Of a DNA stretch of 64,000 nt, positions 34,561 to 44,090 are shown one piece after another; positions within the stretch are counted from its first letter, which is position 1; each line of letters starts with the position of its first letter. This DNA comes from Ophioderma brevispina. Its lineage: Eukaryota > Echinodermata > Ophiuroidea > Amphilepidida > Ophiodermatidae. Where the stretch lies: positions 45,439-109,438 of the forward strand of contig JAMKCH010072670.1 of NCBI GenBank assembly GCA_023653785.1, read 5' to 3'. Below the pieces are notes generated by a model. It did no database searches, was not told where the DNA came from, and saw only the letters and a list, made by a program, of their open reading frames with translations. The position numbers and the translations under genes were made by a program.

Positions 34561-34672
34561 ATTACGGTGACATGAAGTCCTATGCCCTTAATATATTTAA
34601 AATATGTAATATAGAAACACACCAGACGAAGCCATTTAGTAGGTAAAATGCAAGACGAGTTCGAGCCAGTCC

Positions 34673-34785
34673 TGCGTGGTGTAGTGGTAAGGCCTTCAAA
34701 CTACTGAGTTAAGTATAGTGTCTACAATAGCTGGTATTGTGAATATATATGGGTATGATTAAGCCCGGGTTCGAATACCGATGTC
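34673..34785 (+). repeat. tRNA-like SINE head with insertion
   Basis: GCGTGGTGTAGTGGTAAGG matches an A box and GGGTTCGAATACC a B box. About 75 bases lie between them, longer than in a tRNA, so an intron-like or inserted segment is present. Not a functional tRNA gene by these features. Confidence 0.5.
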
Positions 34786-34825
34786 ATGCGCTACGTTATC
34801 TTCAATTGCGTGACAAATTTTTAAT

Positions 34826-35172
34826 TTTCCTTTGTTTTTTTGTTTGATTTTGCCACATCTCCACTCCCTTCTCTTACTCATACCTCCCCTCACGTTTTTC
34901 TTTCACCTTTTTCTTTTCACCAGCTTCATTCTTTTTTTTTTTTTTGCCACTTCCTCTCCTTCATTCCTTCACTCTTTTACGTCTTCCCGCCCCCTTTTTG
35001 TGTTCCTCTTTTTGTTTTTTTCCTCCTCCTTCCTCCTCTGCCTAGGTTTCTTCCTCTCCCACCGCCTTGCCTCTCCTCTTTCTCGCCACCCCGTCTATCC
35101 TCTCTGCCTATTTATCCCCTCTCTTTCCTAGTTCTCCGCTTGTTCTCCCGTTTCGTTTTAGTTTGGTAAAAT
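34826..35172. repeat. Polypyrimidine tract of about 350 bp
   Basis: The plus strand is almost only C and T with few purines. Overlapping Phe/Leu/Pro/Ser-rich ORFs here are a result of this composition. Confidence 0.85.
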
Positions 35173-35174
35173 TG

Positions 35175-36370
35175 CTTTTTTTTTGCCCTGTGTATGTTTA
35201 TCTATTTGATTATCAAGTTCTTATGATTTTAGAAATGATAATTATTGCTTAAAATGATAAGTGTCATTAAGAAATAACATGCATTTTAAACCTCGTATCA
35301 AAATAAGCTTTCTGTGACAAGTGACAAAGGAGTGCTTTATGATAATTGGAGAATACTAGATTCAAAAACATTGTTTCGAAGCTCATTTTTGCGGTTTCTA
35401 AAATTCGAAATTTTTCTTTTTTTATTTAATGAAAAAGTTGGATGACATTTTCTAATGCAAATATGCATTCTTTTTAATGGTTGCCATTTCTCCCTGGCCT
35501 GAAAAACAGAGGGATTTTGCGATTGCGCGCATGTCCGCATGTTTTTAGTCCTCTTTCGAAAGTTAAGTCGAATTTAAAACAGGACTTGGGTTTAAGGTGC
35601 AGTTTGAATTTCTATACAAATATGCACATTGAATTATTGGTACAAGCAGCAGTGTTATTTTTGTTAATTTTGTAAGGTGAAAAACTCGGCAGTTTGTTTC
35701 AACCGTTTGCCGACTTTTGGCACGAATTACAATACAAATAGGCACTTTAAATATTTTCAGGGCTCCCACTTAGGTTTTTAATTTGAAAGTCAGGTCAGGC
35801 TGCCTCTGACGTTTTGTTAAGTTTTCATTTTCAAGTCAAGTGTTATGATATCATAAGGAAAGTTTTCAACGTGGTTTGAAATCCCAATGTCATTCTTTAG
35901 GCTTGGGCCCTTTGGTTTTCAAAAGGCCGTCAAAATCCTAAACAAACACTTAAAATGGAAATGTTACAATAAATTGCTTGCACCTTGAAGTAAATATTTA
36001 AAATATTGCAAATAAACGTCTCATAAAGTGTTCCCCAACCTTTGGAAACAAAAATAGTGAAAGCAGCTCTCAGCACAGGTTCTGAGGCAAAATTGCCCTT
36101 TCACTTTGCGTCAAAAGGACAGATGAACTGAGAACCAGACCAAATCTGAGGGTCAAAGGTACATCTAGAGTCAAAGGTCACAAACGGGAGGAAACGTACT
36201 AGTTTTATGAACAAGTACACACATCTTCGTTATAGACTCTCAGACTTTCATGTCAATCCAAATTCACAAAGTAGCTCAAAGAAGTTTCTCAAATTACAAT
36301 TATGCACAAAGATAATGTGTGTAAAATATATAAGCAAGCAATTTCCGAATCTTGTGTGAATACGTTGTGT
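35175..36370. other. No recognised gene; AGGTCA-type phrases near 36130-36185
   Basis: AT-rich. GGGTCAAAGGTAC and GTCAAAGGTCAC lie at 36152-36182. ORFs are short and unrecognised. Confidence 0.4.
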
Positions 36371-36372
36371 TT

Positions 36373-36815
36373 GTCCGTCGGACAATAAGATTGAAGTCTG
36401 AGAGTCCGACGGACATTAAGTTCAATGTTTCCTTGTCCTAGGACTGGTGTGATAAGTGGTTTTTGTCCGTCGGACGCTAAGGTTTAAGTCGGAGAGTCGA
36501 AGGACAATAGTCACGTTTCATTGTCTAGAGTACTCATGGTTTTAAAAGAGGGTGCGTCCCATATGACTGTGTGCAATAAGTTATTTTTGTCCGTCGGACG
36601 CTAAGGTTAAATCTGAGAGTCCGAAGGACCCTAAGTTCAACGTTCTGTCCTAGGACTCCTCATGGTTTTAAAATGGTGCGTCCCATAGACTGTGTGTAAT
36701 AAGTTGTTTTGTCCGTCGGACACTAAGGTTTAAGTGTGAGAGAGTCTGTTGGACACCAAGATTTACAACTAAGAGTCCGTCGGGACACCACAGGTTTAAA
36801 ATGGAAGTCCGACGA
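36373..36815 (-). repeat. 31-bp dyad satellite, array 2 (inverted)
   Basis: Dyads begin at 36373, 36404, 36435, 36465, 36496, 36523, 36556 and 36589, spacing 27-33 bp. CATGGTTTTAAAA recurs at 36536 and 36661, a 125-bp period. The sequence is the reverse complement of the array at 39422-40475. It is followed by an AAT microsatellite (about 36823-36848). Confidence 0.85.
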
Positions 36816-37139
36816 ATCAATCAATAATAATAATAATAATAATAATAACGGACAATAGGTCATGCGTGAGGTAGGCGTAGAATAAGCTGCGACACAGAAA
36901 ATTATTCCACCTCCAAGGAAGGCTTATGAGTTAGATTATCTCGAACATAGGATATATGGTGACTGAGTTACAAAATAGGCCAAATTAAATCTTATACAAG
37001 TAATTAAGTTAATAGATTACATATTAAAAAAAATCAGCTTCGATGATGGAAAAATACCAAAGGAAAAACAATACATCGCTGGTCCTCGGACCGCTGGTGA
37101 TCGTCTGCGGTCGCGGTTTGTAAATGATAGGGCCCATAT

Positions 37140-37325
37140 GACCTTTCACTGAAGTGTGACCTTGACCTCATAAACCAAATGATGGTTTGGTGTAATATCC
37201 ATAAACCAGGTTTGCTTCAATTGAACTTCACATTTAAATAAGGTCATTTTTACAATTCAAACCTATCTTACCACTTGACACGCAAATGACCTTTAACAGT
37301 GTATGTGAACTTTGACCTCATCTCA
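37140..37325. repeat. AGGTCA-rich tandem repeat, unit about 149 bp
   Basis: GTGACCTTGACCTCAT near 37157 and GTGAACTTTGACCTCAT near 37306 head two units that also share ATGACCTTT upstream. Confidence 0.55.
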
Positions 37326-37539
37326 AATGAGGGATCAAATGTTGGCCACCAGGACTCAATTTGGGGTGAAAATTCCTTCGAAGTATGTCGGACAACAGCA
37401 TTAACAGCAAATTCATCAACACTTAACGAATCAAGGAGACGACATCAACAACGTGGACAAAGTGATTCTAGTGCCTTCTGCCTTACGGCAGGCGACACAA
37501 GAAACTACCCTTCCACGTTATGGAATTCAATCTGAGAGA

Positions 37540-38047
37540 GTATGGGTATACAACCAGTTAGAATGAACAACAAGCCTCCAAAATTTTGTTTTTAGGAAAA
37601 AAAAGGAAATTTCTAAAGTCGAATTTGTGAGAAAAAAATCACTGACTTAGTAGACATATCGACCATTTTTTTACGGTGCATGTCCGTAAAATTACAGTTT
37701 ATTGTAATATACATACATTCAAACGGTAAAAATGACAATAATTTGAATGCCAAAACATGTAAAAGCTGTATTTTACACGGGTGTGTTTTGCCAGAATGGA
37801 TGCCAGGATTGTCTGTAAAATTTGCAGTATTTGTCCTGTAAATTTAAATACTTAATCATATAATTGAAATTCATAATAGTGCTTAATATGTGATACTGTT
37901 AGAGAATTCGATTTAAAGTTCCTAATTTAAATGTAGGCAAACTAAAGCTGGAAAATTGAACTAAATCTACAGTATTTGCGTATTCCAAAAGTAAGTCAAA
38001 TGCTGTACTTTTTTACAATAAATTTCATTGTAAAAGGCACGGTTATT
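37540..38047. other. Low-complexity AT-rich sequence, possible small DNA element
   Basis: Repeated GTAAAATT and TTATTGTAA phrases (37665-37860 and 38010-38040) suggest an imperfect inverted-repeat element abutting the RTE fragment. I could not fix its ends. Confidence 0.3.
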
Positions 38048-38745
38048 TTAAGTTTGTGAAATTCAAGGAAAGGATTGCGGCAAGGTTGTGTTCTCTCGCA
38101 GATTTTCAATCTATACAGCGAGTAGATATGAGGGGAACTAGGAAGATGACCAGAGTAGTGCTAGGTGGTACAAAATAAAAACATTACGGTATGCAGATGA
38201 TACTGTCTTATTGCGACATCAGAATCTGAACTTCGCAAATAAATTAACACAGTAGTGACAAAAGTGAGAAAACAGGATTTGTACATCAATTGCAGAAAAT
38301 GAGTGTATTGTGGTTACAAAGCAGAAAGTTGCTCCAGTCTGTAACATTAAAGACATGGGACAGCCTGAAGCATAGTTGATGAATTTAACTCGCTTGGAAG
38401 CATGATAAACATCGGATGGATGGTGCAACAGAGAAATTCAACAAGAGGAGAAATAACAATTGCAAAAAGAGGACTTTCTCAGAATGAGTAACCTGTTATG
38501 TAACTGAAAAATCACTTTGAATAAAAACTCAGAATATGGACTGTTAGTACTGCCTACTTTAAAATACGGATGCGAGAGTTGGTCAATATATCAGGAAATG
38601 TATGATCGTTTGCAATCAGCAGAAATGTTGGTTCCTGAGGCGAATGATGAGAATTCCTTGGACAAGTCACACCACAAATATAGCAGTTCTAGAGAGGGCA
38701 GGTAGACAGCGGAAGGTGATAACAGCAATTTCATATCAATTTATT
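38048..38745 (+). pseudogene. RTE-type LINE, RT to C-terminus, duplicate copy
   Basis: Parallel to 43348-44090 base by base with many small indels. It starts mid-RT at AAGTTTGTGAAATTC, then GGATTGCGGCAAGGTTGTG (the LRQGCVLS box) and TATGCAGATGATACTGTC (YADDTV) at about 38190. The C-terminal part is better kept here than in the other copy: 38562-38660 encodes LKYGCESWSIYQEMYDRLQS. At 38745 it passes into the same antisense LINE as at 44091, with the same junction sequence CAATTTCATATCAAT. A segment of about 57 bases present at 43968-44023 is absent here. Confidence 0.85.
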
Positions 38746-39375
38746 TCCAATCAACAATGAATACAAAGACAAAACATACATATCAATCGGCGGGACACTA
38801 CATCATTATTACAGAGCAGATATGGCGAAATTGTCGAAAGGCCAATAAGGCCAGGAAATTGAACCATTCCCGAAACCTAAAAAAAATCACAAAATTAAAA
38901 AACTAAAAAATTAAAAAAAACCACCAAACTATCACCAGACAGGACAGGGCACATGTCAATCAATTTTATAAGAAGAAATAAGCAAGGATTTGATATTTTT
39001 TCGAAAATGTTTTGTTGAGGTTTATTTTAAACAGACAGTAAGGGAGTTCCAGAGAATTGGTCCTGTTGTTGACTGCTTGATCCGAGAAACACCTTTTTAT
39101 TCGGGTCTGGTTATAGTTATTGCTGTTTTTGGGTGGTAGCTGTGGATATCGGAACGCTTTGTGAAAAAAACTCATCAAATGAGTTGGGAATAGATTAACG
39201 AAATATTTGTACATAAAAACACGCAATTCTAGTTTTGTGGTATCGTAAAAAAGTAACGATATAGTATTTGTAACAAAAAGTGGTTGAGAATGGCTTCGAT
39301 AGTGACTTTTGGGCATATCGTTCTACGCATTTTTTCTGATATAGAGACATCGATTAGAAATTTATTTCAGGGGGG
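38746..39375 (-). pseudogene. Antisense LINE C-terminus, duplicate copy
   Basis: The minus strand 38966-39316 encodes a LINE C-terminal domain: LRVFMYKYFVNLFPTHLMSF, NSNNYNQTRIKRCFSDQAV and NSLELPYCLFKINLNKTFSK. This is the familiar arrangement of MYKY, then YNTR-like, then LWNSLP-like and LK.FL blocks. The homologous strand is 44091-44700. It is cut off at about 39375, shortly before the third satellite array begins. Confidence 0.8.
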
Positions 39376-39404
39376 TGAATGAGATGTTCTTCTATGTGCT
39401 AAAC

Positions 39405-40478
39405 TAATTATTACACTTAAACCTTAGTGTCCGACGCACAAAAACAGTTTACAAGACAAAGTCCTATGGGAGGCTCCATTTTAAAACCCGGAGTCCTAGG
39501 ACAATGAAACGTAGAACTTAGTGTCCGTCGGACTCTCACTCTTAAACCTTAGTGTCCGATGGACAAAAACAATTTATCACACACAGTCCTATGGGACGCT
39601 CCATTTTAAAACCAGGAGTCCTGGGACAATAAAACGTAGAACTTAGTGTCTGTCGGACTCTCACACTTAAACCTTGGTGTCCGACGGACAAAAACAATTT
39701 ATCACACACAGTTCTATAGGACCCTCCATTTTAAAACCAGGAGTCCCAGGACAGTGAAATATATTACTCGCCATCCGCCGGACTCTCCGACTCAAACATT
39801 GGTGTCCGACGGACAAGAACAACTTATCACAAACGGTCTTATGGGACGCTCCATTTTAAAACCAGGAGTCCTAGGACATTGAAACGTAGAACTTAGTGTC
39901 CGTCGGACTCTCACTCTTAACCCTTAGTGTCCGATGGACAAAAAATAATTTATCACACACAGTCCTATGGTACGCTCCATTTTAAAACCAGGAGTCCTAG
40001 GACAATAAAACCTAGAACTTAGTGTCCGTCGGACTCTCACACTTAAACCTTGGTGTCCGACGGACAAAACAATTGATCACACACAGTCCTATGGGACCCT
40101 CCATTTTAAAACCAGGAGTCCTAGGGCATTGAAACGTAGAACTTAGTGTCCGTCGGACTCTCACTCTTAAACCTTAGTGTCCGATGGACAAAAACAATTT
40201 ATCACACATAGTCCTATGGGACGCTACATTTTAAAACCAGGAGTCCTAAGACACTGAAACGTAAAACTTAGTGTCCGTCGGACCCTCAGATTTAAACCTC
40301 AGTGTCCGACGGACTCTGACACTTAAACCGTAGTGTCAGGCGGACAAAAAACGACTTATAACCAAGAGTCCCATGGGACGCTCCATTTTAAAACCAGGAG
40401 TCCTAGGACAATGAAACACAGAACTTAGTATCCGTCAGACTCTCAGATTTAAACCTTAGCGTCCGACGGACACTAAAA
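39405..40478 (+). repeat. 31-bp dyad satellite, array 3 (125-bp higher-order units)
   Basis: CCATTTTAAAA starts at 39476, 39601, 39726, 39851, 39977, 40101, 40226 and 40383, so seven intervals of 125, 125, 125, 126, 124, 125 and 157 bp. In one unit dyads lie at 39493 (GTCCTAGGAC), 39523 (GTCCGTCGGAC), 39554 (GTCCGATGGAC) and 39586 (GTCCTATGGGAC), then 39618: steps of 30, 31, 32 and 32 bp. The 157-bp interval holds one extra monomer of about 32 bp. Non-coding. Confidence 0.97.
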
Positions 40479-40499
40479 CGCCCGGACGCTCTAAAATAT

Positions 40500-40572
40500 G
40501 GCACCGGGAATCGAACCCGAGACCTCATTGGTGAAAGGCGAGGGAAGATACACTGCGCCAACTCGTTCCCCT
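40500..40572 (-). repeat. tRNA-like sequence at satellite edge
   Basis: The minus strand has an A box in GAGTTGGCGCAGTGTA and a perfect B box in CTCGGGTTCGATTCCCGGTG, with CGCCTTTCACCAATGAGG between. The T arm pairs, but the 5' GGGGAAC does not pair with the 3' GGTGCC, so it is tRNA-derived and probably not a working tRNA. Confidence 0.65.
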
Positions 40573-40704
40573 AGTAAAATATTACTTAACTAATTATACC
40601 TTATTTACAAAACGTTAAATTGTCCTCATCGCATAACGTCGTATTTGTCGAAAAGCTATACTGCGCAGGCTCATAGCATCGTATCTGCATTTTGAAGTAT
40701 TTGT

Positions 40705-41092
40705 CGCGTCACATAGTGACGTATTTGTGCGACGTATTTTGCAGTTCACGGTAGAATTGGTATTTTGTCGTTTTCACATAGTGACGTATTTGCACAAATG
40801 CGTCACATAACGACGTATTTGCGCGTCGTATTTGTTATTTGCACGTTGAAAATTTGAATTGCTATTTTGTTGTTTTCACATAGTGACTTGTTTTATTTAA
40901 CATCATCTTTCGCAAGTTGGAGGCTGATTAGTTAAATATATTAGAAATTTAGCTTATTTCGGCGATTTTCCACTAGGTTTTTAATTGAAATATATGTTTT
41001 AATTAACAGTATAGGGCACATTTAAATCGCAAAAGCTCCAAAGACGTTTTTCTCGAAATGCATATTTTGTAAATACGTCAGTATGTGACGCG
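40705..41092. mobile_element. 388-bp terminal-inverted-repeat element
   Basis: The left end 40705-40726 begins CGCGTCACATAGTGACG and is the reverse complement of 41071-41092 with one mismatch in 22. The motif CACATAGTGACGTATTTG or a variant recurs near 40775 and 40806, and a variant lies just outside near 40630. No ORF and no clear target duplication. Confidence 0.6.
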
Positions 41093-41104
41093 GTCGACGA
41101 CATG

Positions 41105-41585
41105 TGGCACTTGCGATGGCGTTGAGTGTAACACCATCGTAAGTGCAGAACTTGATTTTTCTCTTTTTGTGGTGTTTTTTTTTTTAAATTTTCAACCTGA
41201 ACAATGCTTCAAACTCAAGAAAACGACATCCTGCATTTATTTCGTAATGATTGTTTTGTGTGAATAAGACAAATATGCGGAAACAAGGTAATAATGCGCT
41301 TACGGTACGGTGGTGTTGCACTGAAAGAAAGTGTGAATGCCAGTGGCACTTTCGATGGTGTTGCACTCACCATTATCTTAGGTTGTGCACTTACGATATC
41401 TTAAAACAAGTAAATAACTTGGTTATTATTTATTTTTAAATTCGATTATGTGGTTTGTATTTACAATATTCCCACCAAGTTATATGCGTATTGGAAATCG
41501 GAAGGGAAACACAAAACACAAGAATTGCTCTCCTGTAATGTAAAAGTAGTCAAAATGCACTTACGGTGGTGTTACACTCTGACGA
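41105..41585. repeat. Clustered GCACTTACGATGGTGTT motif
   Basis: The motif occurs as an inverted pair forming a hairpin at 41108-41147 (GCACTTGCGATGGCGTT and AACACCATCGTAAGTGC). Direct copies are at about 41295, 41345, 41386 (partial) and 41555. The last three of these are followed by CACTC, ATATC or CACTC. Confidence 0.6.
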
Positions 41586-41714
41586 TGATATCGTTCTACA
41601 CTACAACATTAAAACAGGTGTCAATATTAAATGTTCTCAATACAGATTCGACTGAGCCAAAAAGTATGTTTCTCTTGATCTTGACTTTTCAGAACCATTA
41701 AATCATAAAGAGAC

Positions 41715-41800
41715 TGTTGTGCCGAAACACCCGGGTGCCGAAATACCCGGGTGCCGAAGTTCCTCCTCTCAGAACTGCCGAAGTACTCGGGCATTCGGCA
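41715..41800. repeat. Short 16-bp repeat
   Basis: GCCGAAACACCCGGGT, GCCGAAATACCCGGGT and GCCGAAGT follow one another at 41720-41760, with a related GCCGAAGTACTCGGGC near 41776. Confidence 0.75.
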
Positions 41801-41939
41801 GAGGAGAAAGGAAGTGGAAAATAACGTACTGTATATGTGTAGAGCACGTGTTTACGCATTTTTCGTGATTTTCTACTATGAAACTGATTAAAAATCAGGC
41901 TTTTGGCATTTAGGAACAAGCATTTATGTAATAGCAGCC

Positions 41940-42567
41940 GGTGGTGGGCTGGTAAATTTGTCTAGCAACCAGAGTGAGGCCTGAGCAACCTCTACCTCCC
42001 ATAGCTCATTCCTGCTTTTGCTAGTTCTTCTTCTTTCTAAGCATCCAGTTGCCAAGGTAAGTTCCATCCCCTAGGTAGGCTAGAGGCACCTGAGCCTTGG
42101 AAAAATCAAGACATCACCGATGCCCTGAGGGGTACATACACACAGATCCTCTCAGCTGGCGGCTCAGGTGTATCTCCATATGATTGAGTATGGGTGGCAA
42201 CTGGACAAAATGCTGGACACTTTCCTGTTCATTCTTATAGGCTAGGCATATAGGTCCCCATTCTTGGACTTGTCCTTGGATGGGGAGGGGGCGTTGGACC
42301 TCCTGTCAGAAGTAAGAACAATATCTGACTTTAAGAGCTTCTTTAGAACGGGCCGGAGTCCAAGAAGCTCATCCAGCCCTGTGGAAGGCAATGGCGAACC
42401 ACTACAGTATTTAGCCTAGTTATACCATGAAAATATATAGAAAATGTGAAACCACAAACAGAGTGAAGGAGAATGCTCTAACTAAAAGTAGACTCTTGCT
42501 CGGTAGGGACTCCCATGTGCAGTGGGTGGGACCCGGCCGTCATCAAGCTACCACTCAGAAGAGGAAT
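41940..42567 (+). mobile_element. RTE-type LINE, 5' region
   Basis: Non-coding stretch upstream of the endonuclease start. It contains CTGTGGAAGGCAATGGCGAAC near 42380-42400, a phrase I associate with the 5' part of RTE-type elements, and continues without a break into the coding region. The left boundary is approximate. Confidence 0.6.
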
Positions 42568-43130
42568 ATGAACCTTAGAAAAGTCTAACTGAGAGTAGGC
42601 ACATGGAATGTGAGAACTTTGTACCAGGCTGGAAAACTTGATAATCTGGTGAAAGAAATGCACAGACTTAAAGTTAATATACTCGGGATAAGTGAGGCAA
42701 GGTGGACCGATACTGGAATAACTACATCTGGAGAATATACTGTGATCTTCTCTAGGGGTACAACTCACGTAAGAGGAGTTTCAGTTTTGTTAGACAAAGT
42801 AACCGCCAAGAGCCTGATAGGACATTGGGAGTATCAGACAGAGTATTGCTTGTTAAATTGGCTGCAAAACCGTTCAATCTTGCAATAATTCAAGCCTATG
42901 CACCAACTACGGATAGTGATGAAAACGACATTGTTGCTTTTTTATGAAGATCTGGAAAAGGCAATGAAACAGTGCAAATCAGATGAAATCATCATGGTAA
43001 TAGGAGACCTGAATGCTAAGGTCGGAGAAGGAAGAGTTGGAGATACAGTAGGACCACACGGGCTGGGCAAAAGAAATATAAATTGTATATGTAAATATGC
43101 CGTTCTGATGCTATCCGCTAGGAAAGCGAA
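42568..43130 (+). pseudogene. RTE-type LINE, AP-endonuclease domain
   Basis: Reading from ATG near 42569 gives MNLRKV, a stop, then LRVGTWNVRTLYQAGKLDNL, the classic start of an RTE endonuclease with the metal-site GTWNVRTL. Next are LGISEARWTDTG (active-site E) and VRGVSVLLDK. After a frameshift near 42860 come LAIIQAYAPTTDSD-like sequence and EIIMVIGDLNAKVGEG (the GDxNAxxG box, about 42990-43035), then GPHGLGKRN. It stops near 43120, where a SINE starts, so the final part of the endonuclease and the N-terminal third of the RT are absent. These enzymes nick target DNA for target-primed reverse transcription. Confidence 0.9.
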
Positions 43131-43318
43131 GGACACCTTTCGAACCTAACACCTATAGATGATATCGTTCTTCTACCAACCCAGTCTTGTGGCTCAGTTG
43201 GTTAGAGCGCCGTCACTAGTAATACGGAGGTCGCCGGTTCGAATCCGGCCAAGCGCATATGGGTTTTTTTTCAACACTTGTGTGCGCTGGCCATCTCCAG
43301 GGAAAGATTAATAAATTA
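43131..43318 (+). mobile_element. tRNA-derived SINE, copy 2 (within RTE LINE)
   Basis: Same structure as 28321-28506. The head GGACACCTTTCGAACC runs on to GATGATATC. The A box is TGGCTCAGTTGGTTAGAGCG and the B box lies in GCCGGTTCGAATCCGGCC. Then come GGGTTTTTTTTC, GTGTGCGCTGGCCATCT and the tail GGGAAAGATTAATAAAT. It sits exactly where the RTE coding sequence has lost a large internal block. No flanking target duplication is evident. Confidence 0.88.
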
Positions 43319-44090
43319 TCCAGCTGCCATCAGAGTTGGCAACGATGTGGGCAAGTTTGTTAAAATCAGGAAAGGATTGCGGCAAGGTTGTGTTCTCTCG
43401 CCAGATTTTTTCAATCTATACAGCGAGTGGATCTTGAGGGAACTAGAAGATTTACCAGGAGTAGTGATAGTTGGTACAAAAATAAACAACATACGGTATG
43501 CAGATGATACTGTCCTTATTGCGACATCAGAATCTGACCTTCAGCAAATAATTAACAAAGTAGTGACTAAAAGTGAGAAAAAAGGATTGTACATCAATTG
43601 CAAGAAAACTGAGTGTCTTGTGGTTACAAAGCAGAAAGTTGCTCCAGCCTGTAACATTAAAATAACATGGGGACAGCCTGAAGCAACTTGATGAATTTAA
43701 CTATCTTGAAGCATGATAACACGGATGGAAGGTGAAACAGAGAATAAAGAGGAGAAAACAATGCAAAAGCGACTTTCTCAGAATGAGTAACCTGATTGTA
43801 ACTTGAAAATCATTTGAATCAGACCCAGAATTCTGGACTGTTATGTCTGCCTAATTTAAAATAGGATGCGAGAATGGTCAATATCTCAGAAAGTAGGATT
43901 ACGTTTGCAGAGCGGAAATGTGGCCTCCTGAGGCGAATGATGAGAATTCCTTGGACAAGTCACACCGTCAGGTCCTTCAACATTCCTTATAACGTTTTTC
44001 TTATTGTCCAACCCATTCCCAACCACAAATAGAGCAGATTCTAGAGAGGGAGGTAGACAGCGGAAGGTGATAAGCAATTTCATATCAATT
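43319..44090 (+). pseudogene. RTE-type LINE, reverse transcriptase core
   Basis: Coding resumes after the SINE as AAIRVGNDVGKFVKIRKGLR, then QGCVLSPDFFNLYSEWILRE (motif 4), NNIRYADDTVLIATSESDLQ with the catalytic DD at about 43497-43523, then KKGLYINCKKTECLVVTKQK. This open stretch ends at 43691; beyond it the thumb region is frame-shifted. RMMRIPWTSHT near 43935-43970 is an expected C-terminal block. The same segment, without the SINE, is present at 38048-38745. The RT is not active as it stands. Confidence 0.92.

Noticed and set aside
34832..35250. Serine/phenylalanine/proline-rich ORFs of about 100 codons
   Set aside because: Overlapping frames in a polypyrimidine tract, with no family resemblance.
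39405..40478. Regularly spaced short repeats suggesting a CRISPR array
   Set aside because: The sequences between the dyads are themselves repeated every 125 bp, so there are no unique spacers; no cas genes, and the context is animal-like.
43185..43250. Functional tRNA gene
   Set aside because: A and B boxes are good but acceptor arms do not pair, and the sequence continues into a SINE body shared with 28321-28506.
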